Positions 23,791 through 34,569 of a stretch of DNA of 64,000 bases are shown piece by piece. The stretch covers positions 3,410,001 through 3,474,000 of the forward strand of contig OX579637.1 in NCBI GenBank assembly GCA_951230915.1, in the 5' to 3' direction. Source of the stretch: Antitrichia curtipendula. Its lineage: Eukaryota > Streptophyta > Bryopsida > Hypnales > Leucodontaceae. Below the pieces are notes generated by a model. The model saw only the letters and a program-made list of their open reading frames with translations. It did no database searches and was not told the DNA's origin. The stretch's first letter is position 1, and every line of letters starts with the position of its first letter. The position numbers and the translations under genes are program-made.

Positions 23791-24274
23791 ATTTAGTACC
23801 CTCACAGCTATACGGATGGCCAATCCGGAAAGTAGGTCACTCAGAAGTACATCTGATTGTCTTCATTACAACAACAGATCAAGACACCCAAAACTGACAA
23901 AGGTTGGTTTCCTAATGGCTAGATTGGTTCTGAGGTTGCTAGACCTTTTGGTGAGTGAAAATTTCCTATGGCGGTTGTTAGAGTACGGAAACTCTGATTT
24001 AATAGAAATAGAGTAGAATAGGAATTTTTCAAATTTGTGTGTAAATGTAACAACTTTAGTCCAAATGGTGTTAGTTTAGAATAAGTGCCCTTCTAGAATG
24101 CTGGAGGTGATCTGGTTACGCATCCGGAATCCTGAAACGTGCCGGAATGCCAGAACCTACAATCTAGGGATTCGGCCACACAGGGGAAGCTGCCTAATCC
24201 GGATCCAATTGAGCCAAACCGGAATCTGAAATCCGGAAGGAAAGAAGCTGGCCAGCCTTGAGTTCTTTGATATT

Positions 24275-24670
24275 GAATTTCAGTGGATGGAGCAGGCCTG
24301 GGACTTACACTGAAAGGCAATGGATTTATCATGGAGATTTCGAACGAGCTGAAGGTGGAACCTAAGGACATCCTTGAGGAGATCAAACAACAACCAAGTC
24401 TGGAAATGCTGGGAGGCCAATTGATCTGGATTTGCCAAAACTGGAGAAAGAGATTACCAAGATATTGGAGTCCAAGAAGGACAAGTTTAAATTTGGATCC
24501 GGATTGGAAACAAAAACAAATGAAGACGCTCTTCCTTTAAAGCGAATGATTTTGACCCAAGCTGCGAGGAGGTTGACACCAATGAAGTAGACCAAGGCGA
24601 GAACACTTATAGCCCAGACAGGTAGCAGCTCAAAGAAGCCAAGGAAGGCAAAGGAGTTAGGTGGTAGGTA
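24275..24670 (+). pseudogene. Gag-like C-terminal fragment, plus strand
   Basis: After a frameshift near 24415, the frame PIDLDLPKLEKEITKILESK resembles APIDLEELEEVQKIVESE in the minus-strand copy at 33.4 kb. It ends in a basic tail SSSKKPRKAKELGGR, comparable to INSKKTRRGGR at 33.15 kb. One in-frame TAG interrupts it at about 24588. No other ORF of the element is attached. Confidence 0.5.
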
Positions 24671-25062
24671 GTTAGGTTTTGATTCAGGACCGGGTTTACC
24701 GAATGTGGGGCTCTGGTTCCGAATTTCTAAAGGTAACTAGCATTGGCGTTCCGGATATCTTAAGAGGTCAGGGTGTGGTTCCCCTAGTTTTGGGTGGCCC
24801 TTTTTGCTTTTTGCTTTGGTTTTTTTTGGCGGGTGAGAGGTCGTTGCCTTTCATTCTCTCCTAATGTGCCTTCATGTTTTATTTCATTCCCTTCTTTAAT
24901 CTGAGCCACCAAGTGAACATTCAAATTCTATCTGTTGTGCTGATTTGTGTGTTTGAGTGTTGAGGAGTAAGGGGGATCAAGTGAAGAGGAATCTAGATTT
25001 GTGGTACTTTGGGTCGGAGTTTGAGAGAAGGATTTGTGATGGAGTTAGATCTGTGATTGAGG

Positions 25063-25246
25063 CACTATAAGAAACTTATGTTTTTTTTTACGTCCAAAAT
25101 TTGGATGTCCACTTTTTTGGACATCAAGCATAACATTAGGATGCTAGTTTTGACATCAAAACTAGCATCCTAATGTTATGTTTGATGTCCAAAAAAGTGG
25201 ACGTCCAAATTTTGGACGTAAAAAAATACATAGGTTTCTTTTAGTG
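25063..25246. mobile_element. CACTA-type hairpin MITE, 184 bp, TSD AGG
   Basis: Starts CACTATAAGAAAC and ends GTTTCTTTTAGTG, flanked on both sides by AGG (25060-25062 and 25247-25249). Nearly the whole element is one inverted repeat: the two arms (GTCCAAAATTTGGA, GTCCACTTTTTTGGACATCAA, TAACATTAGGATGCTAGTTTTGA) pair almost base for base around 25150. CACTA ends and a 3-base duplication are hallmarks of the CACTA (En/Spm) superfamily. Its transcript would fold into a long hairpin and could yield small RNAs. Confidence 0.9.
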
Positions 25247-25559
25247 AGGACTTGTGTATTAGTACCTTTTAAATACTGAGATAAGAGTGGTGCCGGTGAG
25301 GTTCCAGAATAGAGAGCGATTTCATGCGGAGTTAGGCAGCCGCCAACGGGAAACCTCCACTTTTCAAAAGGTCTACCAACTACAGGATCAGTTTAGCAAC
25401 TAGAAAATCTCCCTCTATTGATCCAAATGCCGTTTATCTATCGTTGTAGTGGAGAAAAGTGATCGGATTCAAAGTGAACTCCTTCCTGGATAGGCCGCTC
25501 GGAAAGTCGAGAGGGTATGGAAATTCTCCTTCATCACAACACTCAGTTCTGATGGTTGT

Positions 25560-25885
25560 TTTGATTGTTTAGAAAGATTGGAGAGTGTGAGGACTATTTG
25601 TGGTGAAGTCCCTAGCCCTTGAAAGATCAATACTGGACCTCTTGAAGGTAAAACAGGGGTATATTAAACTGTTGAAGTAGAGAAGTAAATCAGAATCCAG
25701 AAGAGGACGGATCCAAATCGGAATTTGGAAGGTGTTTGTTTCCGGAAGAAAAAGCAATAGGTTTTACAGATTGTTGGGGTGTTTTGGGAAGAGAGAGAGA
25801 GGTAATTTGGATAACTTTAACTTGTAACAACATAGTAGAGTCTCCCGGGATGATATTTTGTGTCATCTTGCAATATTCTTGTCTT
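25560..25885 (-). mobile_element. LTR-like block, copy 2 (minus orientation)
   Basis: Reverse complement of the 23.45-kb block with clear conservation (CTTCCGGAAACAAA, TACCCCTGTTTTACCTTCAAG, AGGGACTTCACCAC). A further homologous stretch to its left (25250-25560) matches 62930-63200, so copies 2 and 4 share at least 600 bp. Confidence 0.75.
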
Positions 25886-25989
25886 GTAAGGATATTTACG
25901 GCTAACTGTGTATACAAAAGCGGTTGCTTATATCCGCACGGAATCGTCTTGAATTCCAAACCTACGTCCACTATACTCCTTGAGTTTAC

Positions 25990-26460
25990 CAAAATATCGC
26001 TCCAGTATTTTAAAGGTACTACGCACAAGTCCTACATTCCAAATCTAAACTCCTTTCACAAACTTCCCCTCAAAATCACATCCCAGTTGATTGAAGATTC
26101 AAACTCCTCCTAACCCATCTTCACTTACATCCTAGCACTTTGACAAAACAAACTAATATAAACTCTTACATAAAGTCTGAATATCCACCTAGTGGCTTGA
26201 ATTAAAGAAGAAAACAAAGTACCCATTGAAAATGCGCTTAAATGGAATGGAATGGGCAACAACCTTATCCACCCTTCAAAACAAAAACAAAAAGGCCACC
26301 TGAAATCAGGGCGACCACACAATGACACTCTGAGATATCCGGAAAGCCAAGGCCAGTTACCCCAAGGAATCCAGAATCCGGGCCCAAAGATGGAAAACTT
26401 GTTTCGTAAAAAAAATTCAAAAATCTAAAATGAACTACAGACAACTAACTATCTCCTCTA
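25990..26460. mobile_element. Retroelement flank, homologous to 32690-33150
   Basis: TTTAAAGGTACTACGCACAAGTCC..., GAATGGGCAACA.ACC...CCACC and ATATCCGGAATGCC-like phrases occur in the same order at 32.69-33.15 kb. In both places this block ends at the 3' end of a minus-strand gag-like frame. Confidence 0.65.
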
Positions 26461-27400
26461 GCGCGCCTTCTTCGAATTACTATCGCCATGATTAATAGCT
26501 CCCTTTGCATTTGACTTCACAAGAGTCAATCGGACTGTTGCCCGGGTCTAAATCTTGTATAATGGTGGAGGTAGCTCCTCATCCATCTCCGTTGTAGATC
26601 CGGTCTCGAACTCCTTGTCCTCCTTGTCCTCGATTCATTCCATCTTTGGTTGCTTCCCCTGCTCAGTTTTCCTCAAACCCACCATTGCACTATTCCGTAT
26701 GGGCGTCGACTGCTGCATGTAGAAGAAGTTTTCCGGATGGGTTGAGTCAGATTTGACAGGATTCCAATCTGGTCGATGAGGTCTTTACGGATCTTCAAAT
26801 CAAGCATCATTAATGTCCCTGCCACATTTGATCAAGGTGGCAAACCGCTTTGCAGAACGGAAACTTCTGGCTGCACCGAAATAGTCTTGGAATACGGCTT
26901 CTTCAAAGCTCATGGAACCGGATTCACGCTCGTCATTGGTATTTGCACTTGGCTTAAGGAAGGATCTACAGGTGGCCTAAGCAATGACCTCAGGCCCTCA
27001 GACTGCGACTAAGTCGGAATAGTGGGTGTTGCCTTAGTTGGATTCCCCATGAACAAGGAGTTGGGGACATCTAGAAACTGCAAAAAGTCCATCACTTTTT
27101 CTGGATCCAAGTGTCCCAACAACTTACCCATCTCCTTCAATACTCCTTCCATTCTAGCTTGAAAATCTACCAAGATCGTCACCACCTTGGATCCGGTTAC
27201 TTGGCCTTCCTTCAGCAGTCGATCATTGAAGAGGTTGGACCGTACTACAAGCTTTGCGGGCTGTACAACCAATACATAAAGATTCCAGACCAGTTGGAGT
27301 GCCTTTGCTTCCTTCTATCTTGTTACCGCCAGTTCCCTTTCCGTCCAATTCACCCGGATTTGGGGGTTGTCTCATTTCTTCTCTAGATTCTAGATTTGCT
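26453..27400 (-). pseudogene. Gag-like fragment, minus strand
   Basis: Two parts are recognisable. At 27272-27009 the minus strand encodes NLFNDRLLKEGQVTGSKVVT, matching KLFNEKVLEEKKLSGSRMVQ of the 19.7-kb copy. At about 26560-26453 it encodes TRATVRLTLVKSNAKGA and SNSKKAR before TAG, matching TRAAVRLTLVKPS of the 33-kb copy. The sequence between them is diverged. It is a decayed copy lying directly 3' of inverted block T. Confidence 0.6.
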
Positions 27401-27414
27401 TGTCTTTAGCCAGT

Positions 27415-27965
27415 ATGTCGTAGCACAGGGTAGGTAAATTCTCCATTGTACTCACAAAAATTGCCCTAGAGTATAACTAAGTGACTCTAAAGATCAAACC
27501 CACGAGATTTTGTGAAGTATCTAGTCTTATTAAGCAATTAAGCCTAGTCAGTATCCAAATCCTACTTTTCGGTCATCTTCCTAAAACCGGAAACATAAAA
27601 CACCAAGAAAACTATAGGCCGGATTTCCCCCACCTTCCGGTTCCAACTAGTAATCCGGTTTTTTAAACCCAACCCAACTCCAGGATCTTACCACTTCCGA
27701 TTGTAGTATTCGTCTAGACCAATCCACTCTGGATGGACTATAAGTGTCTTTACTCCTTATTTGGTTTGGTTTTACCTCTGTTTAACCATCAAAGGGGTTG
27801 CCGCTTGCTTTTGAGAGTGGTAGGCCTACCACACCTTCCGTAACTTATAGAGGCTGAAGACCCACTATCCTAATCTCTAATCTCCTAAACTAACATGGAT
27901 CCAATTTGGTCCTTCACAGCAGAGATAGCAATCCAGATTGCAAGTCACACAGTGACCCCCCATAT
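27415..27965 (-). repeat. Element block T, inverted copy
   Basis: Reverse complement of 21875-22420 along its whole length with scattered substitutions. At its outer end it abuts the plus-strand gag-like copy at 28 kb, which suggests nested or rearranged insertions. Confidence 0.85.
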
Positions 27966-27999
27966 GATCCGCACAGACAAATATTTGGCAGAGAAGTTC

Positions 28000-28680
28000 T
28001 AGAACCTGGTAGATCCAAAGGAGGGATACGCCACAGGTGACTGCACAAATTCGTGGTATTAGTAGTTGTTGGAGTTTCTGATCCCCATCATGTATCCGGA
28101 AAAGCCCATTTGGGTTACGGTAACTATGGCACATATAATCTTTGGAGCTTTGGAAGATAGGATAAGTCGAGTTCAAAGACCCAATAGTTGGCGTGGAATT
28201 GTCCACTCCATAGTGGATAAATTAGCAGCAAGTATATTGGGTAGAAAGTCTAGTTTGATTAGTCCCTATTTCTTCTACCTTTATCATCGGCAGGAAACGC
28301 TTAGTGAGCCAAAATAGATCTTGTACCAGAAAGGGTAAAAACCTTCTCAAGTATGGGCTTGTTCCGGATGATGAACAGGATCACACTAAGCTAGAAGAGG
28401 AGGACAATTCAGATTTAGGGCATGCTACGTCGGAAATTGTCGGAACCAGACACCAAAAGTCTACCGATCCGAGTACACGAGGGAAGTACAAAGCTGGAAG
28501 ATCCAACCTACCCCGGACTCCGATTTCGGAAACGGATCCTATCAAGGCCACCATCAACTGGTTGAAGGCCACCAAGGGATCGAACGAGTGGATGACGACC
28601 CTGATCTGGGACGTATGCGGCAGGTCGGGCGTGAAGGAAGAAGCACACATACTCAACGCCATCAACTAGAGGCCTGATCC
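28000..28680 (+). pseudogene. Gag-like fragment, plus strand, N-terminal part
   Basis: Aligns with the 19.7-kb copy: KF[stop]NLVDPKEGY for KFWGAVNPKDGY, and LLEFLIPIMYPEKP for LLQFLILILYPEKP, then PYFFYLYHRQ for PYLFHLYQQN. Three in-frame TAG codons occur before LLEFL, two of them exactly where the other copy has TGG (Trp). A frameshift follows the TAG near 28315, and a Pro/Lys/Thr-rich part follows. Confidence 0.6.
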
Positions 28681-28689
28681 GAAAGAAGT

Positions 28690-29727
28690 GTGACGGTTAC
28701 AAGTGCGGATCCAGAATCTGGAAGTAGAGCGGAATCACTTCCGCGATCAAGCCGGATGGGCAGAAGGGGAGATGAACACCGCAAACAAGAAGGCAATGGA
28801 AGCTATGGACCTTGTTCGGAAGCCGAGGAAGCTGGTGGACCTATCCATCAATGTGATTACAAGAGCCACCCTATAGAATTCCCAGATGGTGAGAGAAGGC
28901 CACATCGCCAAAACATCCTGGTCGACTTCGAGGCCCCGATCAAAGCAACACTCAAGGAGATGCGCTAGTTGATAAGGAGTCTTGACCCCCTCCTACTAGA
29001 CTAGGCAATATTTGCAGATCTGTCGGGTGGAGAGTTTCAAGACATTCAGGCCCAATCGTAGCCAACACTACAAGCCAGACCGTCATCAACTATGAAGAGA
29101 AATATGGTAGTGATGAAGATTTTGGTTCTTGGACCGGATCCTAGTGGGACGCCAAAGACCATTCTGATACAGACATCGGTCCCGGTTGTACCTTCCTGGA
29201 GACAACCTGTAGTAAATCTCTTTCCCCCTCTTCTTCCTAGCCAAACTCCAGCTGGACCTTTTGCGATAGGAAGTGTGCACAATCCAACTCGAACTGATCC
29301 GGAAAGGTTTAGCCACATGCGGCAACCAACACCTCCTCGTGCAGATCTAGCAACGTAGAGCAACTTCATTAATCTAACAGAGTACAAGTCGACACAACGG
29401 AAGACAAGTAAAATCTAGGTCCCGACGGAAAGTAAAGAGACTGACAAGGAGTCGGTGGAATCACACTCCCAATTTGAGTTGGAAGCTGAGTCGGAGCCGC
29501 CCACGGTTCGGACCCGGTCTGCAACAAAGAATACTCTATCCAAAAAGCTAGTCTGTTCAGAAGACGACTGTGACACCAAGTTTTTCAAGCTGGACACCAA
29601 GTTTCGAGCTGGACACAAGCTTGAACTACACACCAAATTCAAATTGGACCCCCCTCTAGGGCTGCCACGTGGCGAGGCGCCACTCACCCATTCCCTAACT
29701 TGTTCCTTGACTATTGTATTGGTCTGA
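28690..29727 (+). pseudogene. Gag-like C-terminal fragment with two in-frame TAG codons
   Basis: The part 29092-29727 is a single frame interrupted only by TAG at about 29356 and 29416. It is rich in Pro, Ser, Lys and Glu (SKETDKESVESHSQFELE) and contains CSEDDCDTKFFKLDTKF. The segment at 28690-28970 is coding-like, but in a shifted frame relative to the rest. No enzymatic domain is visible. Confidence 0.45.
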
Positions 29728-29855
29728 TTCCCGTTCCCTGATTGTTGTGTTGGTCTGGTCCCCATGATCTTCTTGTGGTCTGATCCCTGTGGTCTTCTCG
29801 GTGGTCTGATCCCTATGGTCTTCTTGTGGGCTGATCCTCGTGGTCTTTAAACTGG
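29715..29855. repeat. About 27-bp tandem repeat (TGGTCTGATCCC.GTGGTCTTCT)
   Basis: Five units of GTGGTCTGATCCCTGTGGTCTTCTT and variants immediately follow the gag-like fragment. The origin is probably replication slippage. Confidence 0.8.
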
Positions 29856-29859
29856 ACTA

Positions 29860-32090
29860 CTAATCCTTAACTAAACAGAACAAAACAAAACAAAATGATT
29901 AATGAAAAAGAAAGAAACTAAACTAAACTTCACTAAATAACTTAACACTCCAACTAATCTAAGGTTTTTCTATGGGTTTGAGGGAACTTTAAAACAAAGA
30001 AACTCAACTACTGAGTTTTTTGAGATTTTTGGGATAACTAAGCAAGGATCAACTAAACTAAATGGTTCTCTGAGGTTTTTGGGATAAACTTAAGACAAAG
30101 TAATCTAAACTAAACAAAGGCAAAGATAAACTAAATTAAAGCAAAACTAGACTATTAACTAAGTCCACAACTTGGCAATGGAAGCAAAAACAAAACAAAG
30201 TGAGCAAATTCCGGCGGAAGAAAGGGAGCCACTTGGTGTGGTGTTTTGGCTTAAGTAGCCCAAAGATCAAGGGTATTTCCCAAACTTTCTTATTTCAAGG
30301 TGAATTGTCCTAAGGTCAAAGGTTCGCCGTGCGGAAGCAACCCCAGGCTAAACTTGTAAAATATGGTTTCAAGTGGCTGTAGGAATGTTTTAATTCTTAA
30401 AGGAGGTACACATGAAAGTGTTTAAATCGAACATTAAGGACTAAAAGAATTTCCAAGGTATCAGATGGTTTTAATTCCTAATTGAGGTACACATGGAAGT
30501 ATTTAAACCAAAAATTAGGGATCAAGTCAAACCAAACTTTGTTATACAACGAAGTTTGGCAGGTACTTTGAGTATTAGAATCTCTTGGTAAAGACTAGCT
30601 TCACCGCCTTAAGAATTTTGGCTCAGTAGCTATTGCAAAACACAAAATTAGTATATAAACACGGTATGCAAGTTTGGGGGGATGAGGCCTCCCAAAAGCG
30701 TGGTTTTAGTATGGTATTAATGGGTTAAAAGGAAACCCCGAGTCCTCTAACCAAATCTTCTACTAAAAGAAAGCAAAGAAAGCAAAATGAGCAAAGATGA
30801 CCAAAATTTGGCCTAACTAATTGCTTCCGACAAAGCTGGTAAGCAAATTGAACAAAAAAGAGTCTCTACACTCCGACAGAGTGTCGGTAGGCAGATAATG
30901 AAAAAAAATGGGTTCATGAGAAACTTTGGAGGGGGGCCTTATATACTTGCTAAAAGGCCTCGCCACCTTAGTTTACTATGAGATATTAGTTCTTTTACTC
31001 AAAAAATACTCTACGCTAAATTCTAGACTACCCTAAGATATTTGCTAAATAATCTTTGTTTAATCATTAGAATTTTCTAGAACAAGCCTTAATTAGAAAG
31101 GAAATCTTGTCCAAATAAAATCTAAGATTTTTCCCAAAGATATTTAGAAAAATAACTATTTTGACCTTGAGATATTTTGCAAACAACCCTAGGATATTTT
31201 CAAATATTCTTAACTTAATCTAAATTGGTTTTTAAATTAAAGATTTGAAATCTTCACTAAATTCAATCTTTGACTTTCATTAAGATATTTTGTAAATTAA
31301 CGTTGAATTACCGCTAATTACTCTAAAAAAGTCAAACCTACGGCTGAACTCTTCCTATCTTCTTGAGAACAATTTGAAATTGAAAACCAATTGCGCCATC
31401 GCGTTCAGAAGACCCCAATTAGTCTAGGGAATCCCCTATCCTCTTCTTCCAAGTTGTAAATATTTGTATAAACAACTCACGATAACTCCAAAGAAAAGTC
31501 AAAATCCCAAGTAATGGAATTTGTGTCTTCTGAGGAAATTGATTGGCTAGGGTTGCCTAGAAGGTTTGTGAGAGTAAGAAAACATTACTTGTTCGTGACA
31601 TTCGGACACCGCTAGCTCCTGGTTCACTGATCAAGCCGTCACCATGTTGTAAACTCTTGATAAATTCAATGTTGTTGTTGATTCTGGTACTTCTGACTAT
31701 CAGAAAGTCTTCAAACTTGACGGGTCGCTTATTTAATTTGTAAAAATCTAATCTAATTTTAGTGAGATTTTACCGCACTTTGGATAATTTCTATGAAATT
31801 ACCATCAGTTTCAAAGGTGGTTGACTTCCCATGGAGTTATCGTGGAGTTTTGTGAAATCCCGAAAGTTTTGGGCAAACTTCTAGGAAGTGTCCAAAAGCC
31901 AAGGACAAAACCAAACCTTCAATAAGGATGCTAAATTTAGCAATTTCTTAATAAATTTTGCTTGGGGGGGAAATTATTCTGGTATCGGGATTGTGGATGA
32001 TTAGCTATGCTGTTGATCTCTTGGCATACTTTTATCCTAAAAGCACCTTTCTGTAAGCTTCAATCACCTTGCCCTCTATTGTACACGTAA
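29860..32090. other. AT-rich region without a gene; element-derived in part
   Basis: AACTAAACAAAACAAAG-rich DNA. An 80-bp direct duplication (TTTTAATTC.TAA..GAGGTACACATG.AAGT.TTTAAA) occurs at about 30390 and 30470. The block 31735-31830 is homologous to 18985-19100. No coding frame of interest was found. Confidence 0.5.
31735..31830 (+). mobile_element. Retroelement-derived block, homologous to 18985-19100
   Basis: Contains AAATCTAATCTAATTTTAGTGAGATTTT and TTTGGATAATTTCTATGAAATT as at 19.0 kb. Confidence 0.7.
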
Positions 32091-32099
32091 TCTAGGTAT

Positions 32100-32400
32100 A
32101 AGCACCATTAACACACAACTGTGGTTAGATGACGCGAATTTCGTTCCAAGAGATTCTACTATATTGCTATGAGTTCAAGTTATCCTGATTATCTCAAAAA
32201 CACCCAAGAGGGATACAAAACCTCTTACCTTACTTTCCGGAACTAAGTATCTTCCAGATTCAATCTGGATCAGTCCACTTCCGGTTTTACAACATCTTGG
32301 TTTATTACACCCCTATTTTATCTTCAAGGGGCCCGCTTTTGTTCTTTGAAGGGGCATGGACTCCACCACTTATAAATCTCACACTTTAACTTCTCTACAA
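32100..32400 (+). mobile_element. LTR-like block, copy 3 (plus orientation)
   Basis: ACCTTACTTTCCGGAAC, TACACCCCTATTTTATCTTCAAGGGG, then CACTTATAAATCTCACACT, in the same order as copy 1. TATAAAT at 32371-32377 is a likely core promoter. Sequence to the right leads into the gag-like minus-strand fragment, as at 26 kb. Confidence 0.7.
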
Positions 32401-33134
32401 CAACCCAAGACAACCAGTATATCACAATGTTGCGGCAAAGCGAGTTTTTGTATCCTCATGACTTTTCGGGAAGTAGATCACGTAGAATCCGGTCACTCCT
32501 CTCCACTACAACGACAAATACACACTATCTGGATTCAACACAAGAGAAAATCCACTAGGAATTAGTCTAATATTGCAGTTGGCAGATCTTCCGGTAAGTG
32601 GGGGGTTTCCCCGTGGCGGCCGCTTAACTCCGCACGGGACTACTCTCAATCCCGGAACCTCACCCACACCTCTCCAGTCGGATTACCGTTCCAGTAGTTT
32701 AAAGATTCTAATGCACAAGTCCTCCAGATCCGATCTAACTCCGTCACAAATCCCCCCTCACACTCTAAACCCAAACAATATGAATCCGGATTCTTCCTCC
32801 TCAGTTTCTTCTTACACCTCAACACTCAAACAAACATATATTGGACTCCACACAACACTTGGAGTCGAAAGTCCATTTGATGGCTCAAATTAAAGAAAGG
32901 AAATGAAATACAACTTTGAAAGTGCACAAGGATGGAATGAATGGGCAATAGACCTTTCCACCATTTAAAAACTAAAAAGAAAAGGGAAAAAGGGCACCCA
33001 AAAATCCCGGTAACCAACCATTGACACATCCAAAATATACGGAATGCCAATGCAAGTTATACCTAAGAATCCGAAAATGGGCCCACATACAAAAAATCCG
33101 TTCCAGAAAATACAAAATTTGTAAACTACCACTA

Positions 33135-33730
33135 AAACTTCCTATCTACCTCCACGGCGTGTCTTCTTTGAATTGATGCCGCCTTGATTTGCAGCTCCCG
33201 TCGGACTTGGCTTCACAAGAGTCAATCGGACCGCCGCTCTGGTCTGAATCTTCCTTGGAACGAGCAGGAGGTCTTCATCCGTTCCGTCTCTGACACTAAT
33301 CCGGATTCGAAGTCCTCCTTCTCCGACTCCACTATTTTTTGGACCTCCTCCAATTCCTCTAGGTCAATGGGAGCTTTATTTGCCTTTGGTGCCTCACTTT
33401 TCTGTGCAACCTCTTCTTGCATGTGATGAAAATCTTGTGGACTGGTCCAGGCCAGATTGGCCACTGCCTCCATTCGCTCGAGGAGGTTGTTTTGTAGAGT
33501 CGACTAAGTCGAATTAACTGACTCGGGCGTTCCGATCTACGCCTGAGCTAGGGTTTCCGCCTGAACCAGAAGACTCTACTCTTGAATCGGAACCTTTGCA
33601 GTGATCTGACTTTGATGCGCCAGCCACCCCTACGGAACTTCATGCGGCTTTAGCAACGACCCTAGTCTTTCCAGTTGTGAACGGATGGAACTCTCATCCA
33701 ACGGCTTGAGTAGAATCTAAAGGTACGGAT
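33135..33730 (-). pseudogene. Gag-like C-terminal fragment, minus strand
   Basis: The minus strand encodes EAPKANKAPIDLEELEEV and, in a shifted frame further on, TRAAVRLTLVKPSPTGAAN then INSKKTRRGGR and a stop near 33147. Paralogues lie at 24.3 and 26.5 kb. One frameshift and several stops make this a dead copy. Confidence 0.55.
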
Positions 33731-33739
33731 TAGTGGACA

Positions 33740-34010
33740 AACATTAGTAGAAAAACAGTGCCAAAATTAACAAAACATCAACAAATTTTTGTTGATTTGG
33801 GTTCTACATCGTCCATTTTCACAATTTTTTGTTGATTTTCATAAAAACTACCCAAATCAACAAAAAAAATTGTAAATTTGGGTCTTGCATTTTTAAATTA
33901 ACAAAAAATCAATACTTTTTTGTTGATTTTGACTAAAAAAATTCTCAAGTAAATTTTTTTATTTAAAAAAATGTGTAAATTATCATAGTTACTATTCTAT
34001 AAATAGTTTG
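33740..34010. mobile_element. Probable truncated CACTA MITE
   Basis: The left part CATTAGTAGAAAAACAGTG resembles the CACTAGTAGAAAA ends seen at 61.0 and 63.7 kb, and the interior carries the same TTTTTTGTTGATTT.GG words in both orientations. No matching right end or target duplication was found. Confidence 0.5.
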
Positions 34011-34077
34011 TATTTGGAAAAAATAAATAAATCATTCCCAATTCGGTAATATTCAAAGTCACGCAGGGTTGACGAAT

Positions 34078-34430
34078 TGGAACGTCCGGGGGCAAATCAC
34101 GTCCAAAAACCAGACGTCCGGACGTCCGGACGCAGACCACCAGACGGGCGGACGGGACAGACGGGCGGACGGCGGATGGGGCGGATGGGCGGACGAGCGG
34201 TTAGACTCGGACGATCCGACCGTCCGATCAAGTGGACGATTCGGTCGCCCGATCCAACGGATGGTCAGTCCGTCCGATCCAACAGATGGTCAGTCCGCCC
34301 GATCCTGCGAGCGGACAGTAGGTTCGTGCGATCAATCAAACGACCGAGTCTGCTTCGGGAGGTTTGGGAGGGCATCCGCCGTCGGACCTACTTTAGGTTT
34401 GGTTGCGGACGGGTATAAAGGCGGACGGCC
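34078..34430 (+). repeat. GC-rich CGGACG array, left end of element 1
   Basis: Dozens of GGACGTCCGGACG, GGCGGACGG and GATCCGACCGTCCGATC words stand out from AT-rich surroundings. TATAAAG at its inner border (34414) is followed 150 bp later by the gene's ATG, so the array probably also serves as the upstream promoter region. Confidence 0.85.
34414..34420 (+). promoter_or_regulatory. TATA box of element 1 gene
   Basis: TATAAAG embedded in GGGTATAAAGGCGGACGG, 150 bp before the ATG at 34570. The equivalent inner-border TATA words at 41614 and 46179 support it. Confidence 0.6.
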
Positions 34431-34569
34431 CTTCCATTCTTCTTCACTTCTTCTTTCTATTTAGAGGTGGAACCCGTGTCGGAAGTTACAACCGTAGCTT
34501 CATTGTGCTGGTTGCTCCTATACGGGTGGAGAGTGAGGTCAATTATTTTGATATCACTTGCCGTCAGTC

